Assembly (NCBI RefSeq): GCF_030009775.1
Contig: NZ_JASCTH010000008.1
Location: 1-64,000 of the forward strand
Length of the DNA: 64,000 nucleotides
Source: Actinoplanes sandaracinus
GTDB taxonomy: Bacteria; Actinomycetota; Actinomycetes; Mycobacteriales; Micromonosporaceae
Direction: 5' to 3'
The notes beneath the pieces were generated by a model. The model did no database searches. It was not told the origin of the DNA and saw only the letters and a list, made by a program, of their open reading frames with translations. Positions 24,647 to 34,366 of the stretch are shown here, piece by piece. The position numbers and the translations under genes were made by a program. The stretch's first letter is position 1, and every line of letters begins with the position of its first letter.

Positions 24647-25363
24647 ATGGAACTGGTGTATCCCCCGGTCGTCGGCTTGGTCAAGACGATGTTTCGGGTG
24701 CTCGACAACAAGATCACGGTCGAAGGCGCCGAGCACATCCCGAGCAACGGCGGGGCGGTGCTGGCCAGCAACCACTCGAGCTACCTCGACTTCATGTACT
24801 GCGGCCTCGGCGCGCAGCCGGCCAAACGGCTGGTGCGCTTCATGGCGAAGAAGGAAGTCTTCGACCACAAGATCAGCGGCCCGCTGATGCGCGGCATGCG
24901 GCACATCCCGGTCGACCGCAAGGCCGGCACCGGCGCCTTCCGGCACGCCATCGAGGCCCTGCGCGGCGGCGAGATCATCGGCGTCTTCCCGGAGGCGACG
25001 ATCAGCGTGTCCTTCACCGTCAAGGCGCTGAAGTCGGGCGCCGCGCGGATGGCGCAGGAGGCGGGGGTCCCGCTCATCCCGATGGCCGTCTGGGGCCCGC
25101 ACCGGCTCTGGACCAAGGGGCGGAAGAAGGAGCTGACCAAGCGTCACGTGCCGGTCCTCATCAAGATCGGCGAGCCGGTCCCGGTGACCGGTGACGCCAC
25201 GCCCGAGGAGATCACGGCGACGCTGAAAGAGCGGCTGACCGTTCTGCTCGGCGAGGTCCAGGCGGCGTACCCGGACAAGCCCTCCGGCCCGGACGACCGC
25301 TGGTGGCTGCCCGCACACCTCGGGGGCACCGCGCCGCTGCCCAGTCCGGCCAACTCGGTCTGA
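24647..25363 (+). CDS. 1-acyl-sn-glycerol-3-phosphate acyltransferase (PlsC family)
   Basis: The predicted protein has 238 residues. The catalytic NHxxxxD motif is NHSSYLD (about 45-51). The glycerophosphate-binding motif FPEGTxS appears as FPEATIS, with Ala instead of Gly. These enzymes make phosphatidic acid at the membrane. Actinobacterial genomes carry several paralogs, so this one's physiological acceptor is uncertain. A perfect palindromic terminator follows. Confidence 0.85.
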   Translation: MELVYPPVVGLVKTMFRVLDNKITVEGAEHIPSNGGAVLASNHSSYLDFMYCGLGAQPAKRLVRFMAKKEVFDHKISGPLMRGMRHIPVDRKAGTGAFRHAIEALRGGEIIGVFPEATISVSFTVKALKSGAARMAQEAGVPLIPMAVWGPHRLWTKGRKKELTKRHVPVLIKIGEPVPVTGDATPEEITATLKERLTVLLGEVQAAYPDKPSGPDDRWWLPAHLGGTAPLPSPANSV

Positions 25364-25431
25364 CCGCGCCCGGCCGGCTCATCCGGCCCCGCCGTGCCGG
25401 CTCGCGCCGCAGCTGACCGAATCCGATCGTA

Positions 25432-25459
25432 GAAGGCTCCCGGCATGCCGGGAGCCTTC
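25432..25459. terminator. Perfect palindromic terminator
   Basis: A 28-nt perfect palindrome (arms GAAGGCTCCCGGCA / TGCCGGGAGCCTTC) is followed by AGGTTTTCG. It terminates plsC and probably also the convergent csp gene. Confidence 0.8.
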
Positions 25460-25561
25460 AGGTTTTCGTGGCGCAAAAGGCATCGGCGCCGCACCCGGCT
25501 CGGGCACGGCGCCGATCTCACGTGGTACCGGCCGCTCGCGCGGCCGGAACTCGGGCGTGAA

Positions 25562-25765
25562 TCAGAGGGCGCGGATGTTGGCGGCCTGCGGACCCTTCTG
25601 GCCCTGGGTCACCTCGAACTCAACCCGCTGGTTCTCTTCCAGGGCCCGGTAACCGGACATCTGGATCGCGGAGAAGTGGGCGAAGACGTCAGCGCCGCCG
25701 TCGTCCGGGGTGATGAAACCAAAACCCTTGTCCGCGTTGAACCACTTCACAACACCGGTAACCAT
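25562..25765 (-). CDS. Cold-shock domain protein (CspA family)
   Basis: The protein has 67 residues. RNP1 (KGFGFI) and RNP2 (VFAHF, in place of VFVHF) are present, with [12 protein letters not shown] at the start. It is a nucleic-acid chaperone, typical in length for actinobacterial CspA/ScoF. A GAGGAG ribosome-binding site lies 5 nt before the ATG. There are about 220 bp to the divergent gene, enough for the long structured 5' UTR usual in this family; a possible -10 TACTAT lies at about 25828. Confidence 0.95.
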   Translation of the reverse strand: MVTGVVKWFNADKGFGFITPDDGGADVFAHFSAIQMSGYRALEENQRVEFEVTQGQKGPQAANIRAL

Positions 25766-25989
25766 GCTCGTCTCCTCGACGATCGATCGCTCCAGGCCAT
25801 TATGGACTGGAACGAAATAGTAAGACCTGCATTCTGCGGGTCTCGTGCTGTCGTACTGATCGCCCGTACCGGAGAAACCCGGGTTACGACAAAGAGCGCC
25901 TTGGGCAGACTTCCCCACAGGCGCTCCTGAGTACTTGGGAACCAAACTGACAACGCCAGGGAGCCTAGCATGATTGGAGAAGGCCGGAA

Positions 25990-26394
25990 GTGCTCGGAGT
26001 ACAAGTGGCGCGGCAGCTCAAAGCCGCCGGACTGACGTGGAAGCCACAGCTCGGCGACCGTTTCGCGATCCCCGACCGCGACCTCGACGACGAGCTCTTC
26101 GTGCTCAGCAACATGACGATCCAGGTGCACGACCGCCCGGAAGGGCTGATCATCGGCTTCAACGGCACCACCGAGTGGGCGCTCGACGACGTCGATCTCG
26201 AAGAGGCCCTGTGGCTGCCCCGCGAAGACCAGCTTCGCGAGCTGCTCGGCGGCACGTTCCGCGAGCTACGACACGAGAACGACACCCATCTGGTACGGAT
26301 CGAGCTGCTCGGTGACGAGCACGTCTGTCCGGCCGCGACCGCCGAGGAGGCCTACGCCGCGGCGCTGCTGCGTCTCCTCGCCGCCGCGCTCTGA
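25990..26394 (+). CDS. Conserved hypothetical protein
   Basis: The protein has 134 residues and a GTG start with GGAGAAGG upstream. Its sequence ([20 protein letters not shown], then [11 protein letters not shown] and [15 protein letters not shown]) belongs to a small protein family common in actinobacteria that pipelines sometimes label pilus assembly protein CpaE. It has no CpaE ATPase motif, so that name is not supported. It is acidic and soluble. Function unknown. Confidence 0.75.
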   Translation: MLGVQVARQLKAAGLTWKPQLGDRFAIPDRDLDDELFVLSNMTIQVHDRPEGLIIGFNGTTEWALDDVDLEEALWLPREDQLRELLGGTFRELRHENDTHLVRIELLGDEHVCPAATAEEAYAAALLRLLAAAL

Positions 26395-26409
26395 CCACCC
26401 CGGCGCCGG

Positions 26410-29400
26410 TCAGAGCGACTCCTCCGGGATCTCCTCGATCAGAGCGGCCAGGGCGGCCGCGTCCATCAGGTCCGCCGGACGGACGGTGACCTGCTCCCGG
26501 ACATAGTGGAAACCGGCCCGGACCTTACGCACCGGGACACCGGCCAACGAGGCCCAGGCGATCCGGTACGCCGAGAGCTGCACCGCCGCGGCCTCGGCCT
26601 CCGCACCGCCGGGACGCCGGCCGGTCTTCCAGTCGATCACGTCGAAACGGCCGTCCGGGTCGGCGAACACCGCGTCCATCCGCCCACGCACCACCACCCC
26701 GCCGATGGTCGTCGCGAACGGCACCTCCACCTCTACCGGCGTCCGCTCCGCCCACTCGCCGGTCAGGAACGCCTCCTGAAGAGCCGCCAGCTCCTCGTCG
26801 GCGGCCGCGTCGTCGTCGGCCGCACCGGGAAGATCGTCGAGATCGAGCAGGCGGACCGCGCCGAACCGCTGCTCCAGCCAGGCGTGGAAGGCCGTCCCTC
26901 GACGGGCCTGCGGCGCCGGGCGTTGCGGCAGCGGGCGGCGAAGCGTGCGCGCCAGCACCTGCGGGTCACGGCGCAGCACCACGAGCTGCGAGACCGACAG
27001 ATGCGCGGGCACCACCACCTCGATCGGGCCGTCCCGGCTGGTGCGCTCGGCACGCTCGGCGAGCAGCAGCCGGGCCTCGCGCCGCCAGCGGGCGATGTCC
27101 GGGTCCTCGACCTCGGCGGCCAGGTCCTCCGCCTCGGCCGCGGCCACCAGCCCGGCCCGGTCCGGCCGTCCCGCGCCGCCCTGGTCCGGCTCGGCCGCAT
27201 CCTGACCTGCCGCTTCCGGACCGGCCGCTTCCGGACCGGCCGCTTCCGGACCTGCCGCATCCGGACCGGCCGGTGGGTCGGAGGGGGAGGCAGGGGGGGC
27301 TTCGATGTCTCGTACCGTTGAAGGGGTTGACCAGCCGGCGCCGTCCGGAAGGTCGCCGGAACCGGCCAGGCCGACCAGGTCGGCGGCGAGGCCCGCGCGG
27401 GCCGCCACCTCCGGATCGGAGGTGGCGAGGTCGGCGAAGGCCTCCGCGGCCGAAGCATCCGGGTTCTCGATCATGCGGCGGATCAGGTCGGCGGCGGCCG
27501 CCATCGCCGGACGGCGCAGACCCAGCGGATCCGCCGGCCAGGAAGCGGTCGCCACCACCTGATCGCTCGGATTGGTGTCGCCGGGAGCCGGTTCGGGCGT
27601 CCAGACGTCGACCACCCCGGCGCCGTCGGCGCACGTGGCCCGGATCTCGTCGAGGAAGACCGACGGGCCGCGCGGGCGCTTCACACCGTCGCCCCACCAG
27701 TAGCCGGAGCAGAGCAGCAGGCGGCGCGGGCGGGTCACCGCGACATAGGCCAGGCGCCGCTCCTCCCGCACGTCGTGCTCCCGCCACGCCCTTCCGAAAG
27801 CGGCCAGCGCACCCGCGACGCCCTTCTGGTCCTCCGCTTCGGAGAGATCCAGGTCGGGCAGGCCCGACGAGTCACCACGCAGCGGAAACGGCAGCACGCC
27901 GATGCCGCCGAGATAGTGGTCGGAAGAACGGGCCAGACCCGGCCAGACCCCGCGGCACAGGCCGGCCGCCGAAACCACGTCCCATTCCAGGCCCTTCGCG
28001 GCGTGCGCGGTCAGAATCTGCACAGCGCCCTCGACCACGTCGACCTGGCCCGGCTCCAGCCCGCGTTCCTCCTCCTCGGCCGCGGCGAGGAAGGCCAGGA
28101 AACCGGCGAGGGTGCCGCTCTCGTTCTCCGCGACGTAACGGGTGGCGGCCTCACCCAGCGCGTCCAGATGGCCGCGGGCCAGACCGGCGTCCCCAGCCGC
28201 CCACCCGCGCACCGCCACCTCGACATCCAGGCCGATCGTGCGCTCGATGTCGGCGAGCAGGTCGGGCAGCGGCTGATCCAGCCGGCGGCGCAGCGCGGCC
28301 AGTTCCCGGCCGTACTCCTGCAGGCGACGGTGGCCCTCGGCCGAGTACTGCCGCGGCGAACCGAGATCGGCCATCGCCTCGACCAAAGTGGCGTCGTCGA
28401 GCCGGTCGGTGGTCACCTGCTCCGGATCGGCGCCCGCACCACCCGCCGCCGCGGCCCGGGCGGCGGCGATCGCCCGTGACCGCCGGTGCAGAGCCACCAG
28501 ATCACGGGGACCGATCCGCCAGCGGGCGCCGGTGAGCAACCGCAACAACGAGGCGCCGTCGGTCGGGTCGGCGAGCACCCGCAGCGTGCACACCACGTCA
28601 CGGACCTCGGGCGTGTCCAGCAGCCCGCCCAGGCCCACCACCTCGACCGGCAGGCCACGGGCCCGCAACGCCTCCTCGATCACCGGGATCTGGCTGCGCA
28701 CCCGGACCAGGACCGCGCTGGTCGGGCGGCGGTCCAGCGGGATCTCGCCGGGAACCGCGGCCGGCATGCCGGCGACCAGACGCCAGGCGGTCAGCATCGA
28801 GTCGGCGATCCAGTTCGCCTCGTCGGCGAACGTCGGCAGCAGCGCACACGTCACCGTCCGGCCGCCGACCGGCGCCGCGGTCCGCTCCGCCGCCTGCAAC
28901 TGGTTCACCCGGGCACGGAGCGGGGCGGACACCACGTTCGCCACCCGCAGGATCTCCGGGCGGTTGCGCCAGCTCCGGGTCAGGGTGCGCACCCAGGACG
29001 GATGGCCGTCGGTGTCACGGAACTCGTCGGGGAACCGCTCCAGAGTGCCGGCCGAGGCCCCTCGCCAGCCGTAGATCGACTGGCAGGGGTCGCCCACCGC
29101 GGTCACCGGGTGCCCGCCGCCGAACAGGTTGTTCAGCATCGTCACCTGCGCATGGCTGGTGTCCTGGTACTCGTCGAGCAGCACGATCCGGAACCGGCCG
29201 CGCTCGATCGCGCCCACCTCCGGGTGATCCCGGGCGACCAGCGCGGCCCGGGCCATCTGATCACCGAAGTCCATCGCCTCCAGGTCGAGTTTGCGCTGCG
29301 CGTACAGGCGCACCAGAGGAAGCAGCGTGAGCCGGTTCTGCTGGCGGCGCAGCATCTCGCCGACATCGGCGTACACCCGGCCCGGGTACTCCTGCACGTC

Positions 29401-30033
29401 GGCGAAGAACCGGCCGGTCCAGGCGGCCAGATCGTCCGGGCCGACCAGATGCTCGGCCATTTCGGCGGAGAGCGCCAGAACGTCGTCGGTGACCGTACCG
29501 GGCGCACGGTTCAGCCCGGTCATCTCGCCGGTGTAGGTGCGGACCAGCGAATCGACGATCTGCCAGCGGGCGGCCTCCGTCAGCAGGCGCGCCGACGGTT
29601 CGAAGCCGGCACGCAGACCGTGTTCGGTGACCACCCGGGCGGCGTAGGCGTGATAGGTCGAGATGGTGGGCTCACCGGCGAGCGCGTCGTCGCGGCCCAG
29701 CCTGCGGCCGAGCTGCCCCAGCCTGGTCCGGACCCGGTGCGCCAACTCCCCCGCCGCCTTGCGCGTGAAGGTCAGGCCGAGGATCTCCCCGGGGTGGGCG
29801 TACCCGTTCGCGACCAGCCACACCACCCGGGACGCCATCGTCTCCGTCTTGCCCGAACCGGCGCCCGCCACCACCAGCAACGGCTGCACCGGGGCCGCGA
29901 TGATCGCGTCCTGCTCCGCGGTCGGCTCCGGCAGGCGCAACAGCCGGGCCAGCTCACGTGGCGTGAAACGGGGACCCGAGCCGGCCAGGCGGCGGCGCCT
30001 CGGCCCTTCGGCGAACAGCGTCGGTTGGGTCAT
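26410..30033 (-). CDS. adnB: AdnB: helicase-nuclease subunit (UvrD-like motor plus RecB-type nuclease)
   Basis: The predicted protein has 1207 residues. The N-terminal SF1A motor has Walker A GAGSGKTE, motif II LLDEYQDTS, motif III GDPCQSIYGWRGAS and a late VAVTRPRR. The C-terminal RecB-like PD-(D/E)xK nuclease shows GRMDAVF and VIDWKTGRRP (about 1130-1150). AdnAB resects double-strand breaks in actinobacteria in place of RecBCD; AdnB is the lead motor. Residues about 911-958 are a low-complexity GPEAA repeat absent from the shorter mycobacterial proteins. The ATG overlaps the adnA stop by 4 bp (ATGA). It matches Rv3201c. Confidence 0.93.
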   Translation of the reverse strand: MTQPTLFAEGPRRRRLAGSGPRFTPRELARLLRLPEPTAEQDAIIAAPVQPLLVVAGAGSGKTETMASRVVWLVANGYAHPGEILGLTFTRKAAGELAHRVRTRLGQLGRRLGRDDALAGEPTISTYHAYAARVVTEHGLRAGFEPSARLLTEAARWQIVDSLVRTYTGEMTGLNRAPGTVTDDVLALSAEMAEHLVGPDDLAAWTGRFFADVQEYPGRVYADVGEMLRRQQNRLTLLPLVRLYAQRKLDLEAMDFGDQMARAALVARDHPEVGAIERGRFRIVLLDEYQDTSHAQVTMLNNLFGGGHPVTAVGDPCQSIYGWRGASAGTLERFPDEFRDTDGHPSWVRTLTRSWRNRPEILRVANVVSAPLRARVNQLQAAERTAAPVGGRTVTCALLPTFADEANWIADSMLTAWRLVAGMPAAVPGEIPLDRRPTSAVLVRVRSQIPVIEEALRARGLPVEVVGLGGLLDTPEVRDVVCTLRVLADPTDGASLLRLLTGARWRIGPRDLVALHRRSRAIAAARAAAAGGAGADPEQVTTDRLDDATLVEAMADLGSPRQYSAEGHRRLQEYGRELAALRRRLDQPLPDLLADIERTIGLDVEVAVRGWAAGDAGLARGHLDALGEAATRYVAENESGTLAGFLAFLAAAEEEERGLEPGQVDVVEGAVQILTAHAAKGLEWDVVSAAGLCRGVWPGLARSSDHYLGGIGVLPFPLRGDSSGLPDLDLSEAEDQKGVAGALAAFGRAWREHDVREERRLAYVAVTRPRRLLLCSGYWWGDGVKRPRGPSVFLDEIRATCADGAGVVDVWTPEPAPGDTNPSDQVVATASWPADPLGLRRPAMAAAADLIRRMIENPDASAAEAFADLATSDPEVAARAGLAADLVGLAGSGDLPDGAGWSTPSTVRDIEAPPASPSDPPAGPDAAGPEAAGPEAAGPEAAGQDAAEPDQGGAGRPDRAGLVAAAEAEDLAAEVEDPDIARWRREARLLLAERAERTSRDGPIEVVVPAHLSVSQLVVLRRDPQVLARTLRRPLPQRPAPQARRGTAFHAWLEQRFGAVRLLDLDDLPGAADDDAAADEELAALQEAFLTGEWAERTPVEVEVPFATTIGGVVVRGRMDAVFADPDGRFDVIDWKTGRRPGGAEAEAAAVQLSAYRIAWASLAGVPVRKVRAGFHYVREQVTVRPADLMDAAALAALIEEIPEESL
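27196..27270. repeat. Five tandem 15-bp units inside adnB
   Basis: Five tandem copies of a 15-bp unit close to CGCTTCCGGACCGGC encode the AAGPE pentapeptide repeat of AdnB. Because 15 is a multiple of three, copy-number change keeps the frame. Confidence 0.85.
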
Positions 30034-33000
30034 CGATCCTGGTCCGGTCGGTGCGGCTGGCCGGGGGCGGGCTCGACGACCTGTCGGCCCTTGCCGGAGA
30101 TCGGGCAACTGGTGCGGACCGGGCACACCCGGCACCGGTTGTTCGCCATGGCGGAGAAGGTGGAGGCGGCCATCGCCGCCGCGGTGCGGCGCACCATCGA
30201 ATCCGCCCAGTTGGGGTCGGCCGCCTCGGTCAGCGGCACCTGCATCTGCTCCCGGGCGTCCTTGCCCGGGCCCAGCTGCACCAGCGCCGCGCCGCCGCTG
30301 TCCCGGCCGAAGTCGCCGAACGCACCCGCGTCGATCGCCGCCTGGTAGCCGCCGAGCTGGGCGTTCTCCGCCACCTCCGCGGAGACGGCGGTCGTCTTGC
30401 CGGTCTTCAGGTCGATCACCACGAGACGGCCGTTCTCATCGACCTCCAGCCGGTCCACCCGGCCGGTCAGCTGGATCGGGTTCCGCTCGTCCTCCAACTG
30501 GACGGTGAACTCGTGCTCGATCGCCAGCAACCGCCTCGGATTGACCGCCAGCCAGCGCAGCAGCTTGTCGACCATCGCCTGCGCGCGCTCCTGCTCCGGG
30601 CCGGCCAGCCACTGTGCGGCCAGCTCGATCGAGTCGAACCGGGCCGACACGTACTCCACCAGCCTCTCCCGGTCGGCGTTCGCGTCCTCGGCCAGCATCG
30701 CCGCGGCATGCACCAGGTTGCCGATGCCCTGCGCCGGGCCGGCCGGGGCCGCGCCGCCGTGCCGCTCCAGCAGCCAGCGCAGGCTGCACCGCAACGCGCT
30801 CTCCATCGACGATGGTGTCACCTTGACCGGCTCACCCTCGTCCACCAGCGGGCGGTCGTCGGAGAGCGGGCGCAGACCCCACCACTCGTCCGGATGTGCG
30901 CCCGGCACGCCCTCGGCCGCCAGGCGGGCAAGCTCGGCCGCGGCGGCGCGCCGGCGGCCGGGCGTCTCCGAAACACTGACCACGACGGTACGGAGCTCGG
31001 CCACCAGCGAAGCCAGCGTCAGCGCCCGGGGCGGGCGTCCCACCGGCAGCTCCGCGTCGGCATCCCCCGCCGGCTCGTCCTCGATCCTCTCCTCATCGTC
31101 ACGCGGGACGTCGCCGGGGGTGGAGTCGGTCAGGCGATCCCGGGCGCCCGGGGCGTCGGGGAGGCCGATGGCCTCCAGGCCTTTCGGGCCTTTGGGGCCT
31201 TTGGGGTCGGCCGTGCGTCGACCGTGCGCGGCTTCTCGATCGGTCGGCGTCTCCGGGCCCCGTGGGGTATCCAGGCCGTCCGGAGCAGCCGGGGCAGCCG
31301 GACCACTCGGACCGCTCGGAGCATCCGGACCGCTCGGGGTGCCGGGCGGGCCGGTGTCCCAGGGGCCGTGGTCGGGAGGGCCGGGCGGAAGGGCGCCGCC
31401 GCCGGGGCCCCGGCTCGGAGTGACCAGCTCCGTCAGGAAACGGCTGGGCTGTTCCTCGCCGACCGAACCGCCGACGCTCGCCGACGCCACCGCCGTCACC
31501 ACCAGGCGGCGACGGGCCCGGGTGGTCGCCACGTAGAAGAGACGCCGCTCCTCGTCGAGCAGGGCCGAGGTCTCGCCGATGATCGCTTCCGGTCCGGTGG
31601 CGGGACGGCCGGCCAGGACGTCGACCAAGCGCTCGGACCCGAGAAGGCTGCCCCGCAGCCGCAGGTCGGGCCAGATTCCCTCCTGGACTCCGGCGAGGAT
31701 CACGACCTCCCACTCCAGACCCTTCGCCGCGTGTGCGGTCAGCAGCCGGACCGCCTCCCCGCGGTCGGCGCTCGGGGCGATCGAGTCGGCCGGCAGCTCC
31801 TGGCCGAGGACGTGGTCGAGGAAGACCGACACACCGGCGCCGGGCAGCCGGTCGACGAAACGGGCCGCGGCGTCGAAGAGGACCACCATCGCGTCCAGGT
31901 CGCGGTCGGCGGCCTCCGACCGCCACTGCCGGGCTCGGCCCGCGTCACGCTGATCGGGCATCGGAACATTGCCGGTGCTCATCGCGAACCAGCGATCGTG
32001 CAGGCCGCTCTCCCGCCAGACCGTCCAGAGCACCTGCTCGGCGGAGGCGCCGGGCTCGGCGGCCGTCTCCCGGGCCACCGCCAGCAGCCGGGCGACGGCC
32101 TGTGCCGGGCGGGCCCAGCGCCGCTCCACCAGGTCGAGACCGGACGAGTCACGGACCGCGTCGACGAGCAGTTCGCCGGAGGGCCGACGGTCCCCGGCAC
32201 TCAGGGCGAGCGCTCGCAGACCCTGACGCAACCGCCGCTCGGCGAGCGGGTCGGCGCCGCCGAGCGGGGAGTGCAGCAGCGCGACGGCGGCCTCTTCACT
32301 GAGAGCGTCCGGGTCGACGGCGCAGCGCAGCAACAGCAGGAACGGGGCGACCGCCGGTTGCAGGTGCAGGGGCAGATCTTCGGGATGGATGATCGTCGGC
32401 ACTCCGGCGGCGGCCAGCGCCCGCTGCACCGACGGCTGCTGGAGGGTGGTGGACCGCATCAGCACCGCCATCCGCGACCAGGGCACCCCGTGCAGCAGGT
32501 GCGCCTCGCGCAAGGCGTGCGCGATGTAGGCGGTCTCCGCCGCCGTCGACCGGAACGTGCGGACGACCGCTTCGGGCGCCGGTCCGAACTCCACAGTCCC
32601 GCCAGGGGCGGACCCGGCAGACGCCGCGGGCCCACCCAGCCCGGAGGACCCCGCCGGCTCAGCGGACACAGCGGACTTGGAGAACCCAGGCGACTCAGCC
32701 AACGCGGCGGAGCCGGTTCGGCTCTCCGATGCACCGGACTCGGCCGAATCTCCGGACCCCGGATGCCCGCCCGGACCCGTCGGCGACGCGGATGTGGAAG
32801 GGGACGAGGACGACGGGGCCGCTGGGGGGTGCATGGGGCGGTGGCCGATCGGGCCACGCATGCGGCGGGCGACCCGGCTGGTGGCGGTGAGCAGCGGCGG
32901 GGCGGCGCGGTAGTTCGTGTGCAGGACGACGGTCGGGGACGGGGCGCCGGAGATCGAGCGGAAACGGGCGGGGAAGCCGGCGACCACGGCCGGGTCGGCG

Positions 33001-33920
33001 CCGCGGAAGCCGTAGACCGACGAGTCGGGGTCGGCGAAGGCGACCAGGGGCTTGCCGCCGCCGGCGATCTGGGCGAGCAGCTCGACCTGGGCGGGGTCGG
33101 TCTCGGCCAGCTCGTCGACATAGACGAAGGCCAGGCGTCGGCGCTCGGCATCGAGCAGGCCGGGGTCGTCGTCGAGCAGGCCGGTGGCGGCACGGACCAG
33201 CTCGGCCGGGTCGTAGGCGGCCGAACCGCGGGTGGTCACGTCGCGCAGGGCCAGCACCGCGACGTATTCCCTGAGGAAGCGGGCGGCGGCGGGCCAGTCG
33301 TCGCGGCCCAGGCGTTCGCCGAGCCGGGCCAGCTCGACCGGGCCGACGCCCCGCTCGGCGGCACGCTGCATCAGGTCGCGCAACTGCTGGGCGAAGGCCC
33401 GGGTGGGCAGGGCCGGGCGCAGGGCGTCGGGCCAGCCGATGTCGTCGGGAGCGTCGGGGTCGGCGACGGCGGCCAGCAGCTCGCGGATGATCAGGTCTTG
33501 CTCGGGGCCGGTGAGAAGACGCGGGGAGGGCTCGCCACGCTCGGCCGCGGCTCGCCGGAGCAGGCCGAACGCGTAGGCGTGGAAAGTGCGCACCAGTGGC
33601 TCGTGGACGATGCGGCCGGGGTCGTCGGCGATCCTCGCCTCGATGCGGTCGCGCAGGGCCGCGGCGCCGCGGCGGCCGAAGGTCAGCACCAGGATGCGCT
33701 CGGGGTCGACGCCCTCGGCGATGCGGGCGGCGACCGACTCGACCAGCACCGACGTCTTGCCCGTGCCGGGGCCGCCGATGACCAGGAGCGGCCCGGCGGT
33801 GTGCTCGGTGACCCGGCGCTGCACCGGGTCGGCCGGCAGCTCCGGGACCACCGGGCGGGGGCGACGGACCAGGCGGTAGTTGGGCCGGCGCACTGGGGGA
33901 AGGGAAACCGGCGTGCTCAC
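30030..33920 (-). CDS. adnA: AdnA: helicase-nuclease subunit (UvrD-like fold plus RecB-type nuclease with Fe-S)
   Basis: The protein has 1296 residues and a GTG start. Walker A is GGPGTGKTS. Motif II reads VYVDELAETD rather than DEYQD, a variation from the classical motif. The C-terminal nuclease has GRVDRLEVDENG and VIDLKTGKT, with Fe-S-type cysteines at ALRCSLRW and CRVCPVRTSC bracketing it. Two low-complexity inserts (about 363-443, Gly/Ser-rich, and 833-930, Pro/Gly-rich with GPKGPKG) make it about 250 residues longer than Rv3202c. No Shine-Dalgarno is seen, and the start lies within a hairpin. It heads the adnAB operon. Confidence 0.92.
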   Translation of the reverse strand: MSTPVSLPPVRRPNYRLVRRPRPVVPELPADPVQRRVTEHTAGPLLVIGGPGTGKTSVLVESVAARIAEGVDPERILVLTFGRRGAAALRDRIEARIADDPGRIVHEPLVRTFHAYAFGLLRRAAAERGEPSPRLLTGPEQDLIIRELLAAVADPDAPDDIGWPDALRPALPTRAFAQQLRDLMQRAAERGVGPVELARLGERLGRDDWPAAARFLREYVAVLALRDVTTRGSAAYDPAELVRAATGLLDDDPGLLDAERRRLAFVYVDELAETDPAQVELLAQIAGGGKPLVAFADPDSSVYGFRGADPAVVAGFPARFRSISGAPSPTVVLHTNYRAAPPLLTATSRVARRMRGPIGHRPMHPPAAPSSSSPSTSASPTGPGGHPGSGDSAESGASESRTGSAALAESPGFSKSAVSAEPAGSSGLGGPAASAGSAPGGTVEFGPAPEAVVRTFRSTAAETAYIAHALREAHLLHGVPWSRMAVLMRSTTLQQPSVQRALAAAGVPTIIHPEDLPLHLQPAVAPFLLLLRCAVDPDALSEEAAVALLHSPLGGADPLAERRLRQGLRALALSAGDRRPSGELLVDAVRDSSGLDLVERRWARPAQAVARLLAVARETAAEPGASAEQVLWTVWRESGLHDRWFAMSTGNVPMPDQRDAGRARQWRSEAADRDLDAMVVLFDAAARFVDRLPGAGVSVFLDHVLGQELPADSIAPSADRGEAVRLLTAHAAKGLEWEVVILAGVQEGIWPDLRLRGSLLGSERLVDVLAGRPATGPEAIIGETSALLDEERRLFYVATTRARRRLVVTAVASASVGGSVGEEQPSRFLTELVTPSRGPGGGALPPGPPDHGPWDTGPPGTPSGPDAPSGPSGPAAPAAPDGLDTPRGPETPTDREAAHGRRTADPKGPKGPKGLEAIGLPDAPGARDRLTDSTPGDVPRDDEERIEDEPAGDADAELPVGRPPRALTLASLVAELRTVVVSVSETPGRRRAAAAELARLAAEGVPGAHPDEWWGLRPLSDDRPLVDEGEPVKVTPSSMESALRCSLRWLLERHGGAAPAGPAQGIGNLVHAAAMLAEDANADRERLVEYVSARFDSIELAAQWLAGPEQERAQAMVDKLLRWLAVNPRRLLAIEHEFTVQLEDERNPIQLTGRVDRLEVDENGRLVVIDLKTGKTTAVSAEVAENAQLGGYQAAIDAGAFGDFGRDSGGAALVQLGPGKDAREQMQVPLTEAADPNWADSMVRRTAAAMAASTFSAMANNRCRVCPVRTSCPISGKGRQVVEPAPGQPHRPDQDR

Positions 33921-33943
33921 GGCATCAATGAGAGCACGCCGGT
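33907..33943 (-). promoter_or_regulatory. Inverted repeat across the adnA start codon
   Basis: Perfect 11-bp arms ACCGGCGTGCT / AGCACGCCGGT flank a 15-nt loop. On the adnA mRNA the GTG start is the last triplet of the loop and the 3' arm is codons 2-5. It could act as a translational hairpin or as an operator. Confidence 0.6.
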
Positions 33944-34366
33944 ATGACGTTCTTCCGGGCCGGGAAGCGGGCGGGACCCGGAATCACATCCGGACGGCCG
34001 ATCCGGGTGCGGCCGTTCGGGCTCACCCGATGGGGGAACGCCGGTCAGGGAACACGCGCCGGGTCCGGCGCATCGGGCGGGAGACCGGATCAGGCCCGGC
34101 GGACGGTTCCGGCGCCCGGCCCGAAACGGGACGCGACAGCCTCTTGCGTGGGCACGGCAGGGGTGACGCGTACCGCGAGCGTGCCGGGCCGAAGCGCGCC
34201 CGGACCGGAAGCCGCCGGGCCGAAGCGCTCCCGGACCGAAGCGTTCTCGGACCGGAAGTCGCGCCCGGACCCGAAGCGGGCCCGAAGCACGTCCGGGCGG
34301 AGCGCGCCCTGCCGGAGCGTGCTCAGGCCGGGCGCGTCCAGGATGGAACGCGCCCGGACCAGGGCG
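33944..34366. other. Gene-free region with degenerate short repeats
   Basis: No gene is supported here. Bases 34186-34320 hold degenerate direct repeats of about 18 bp around the cores GGGCCGAAGCG and CGGACCGAAGCG. Open frames across this stretch have no ribosome-binding sites or recognisable sequence. Confidence 0.55.
34328..34357 (-). terminator. Terminator of the LOG gene pair
   Basis: A 10-bp perfect stem (CCGGGCGCGT / ACGCGCCCGG) with a 10-nt loop lies 10 bp past the stop of the minus-strand LOG gene. Confidence 0.65.

Noticed and set aside
30051..33947. 1298-codon open frame on the + strand opposite adnA
   Set aside because: Antisense of a gene with full helicase and nuclease motifs; the translated sequence has no motifs and no ribosome-binding site.
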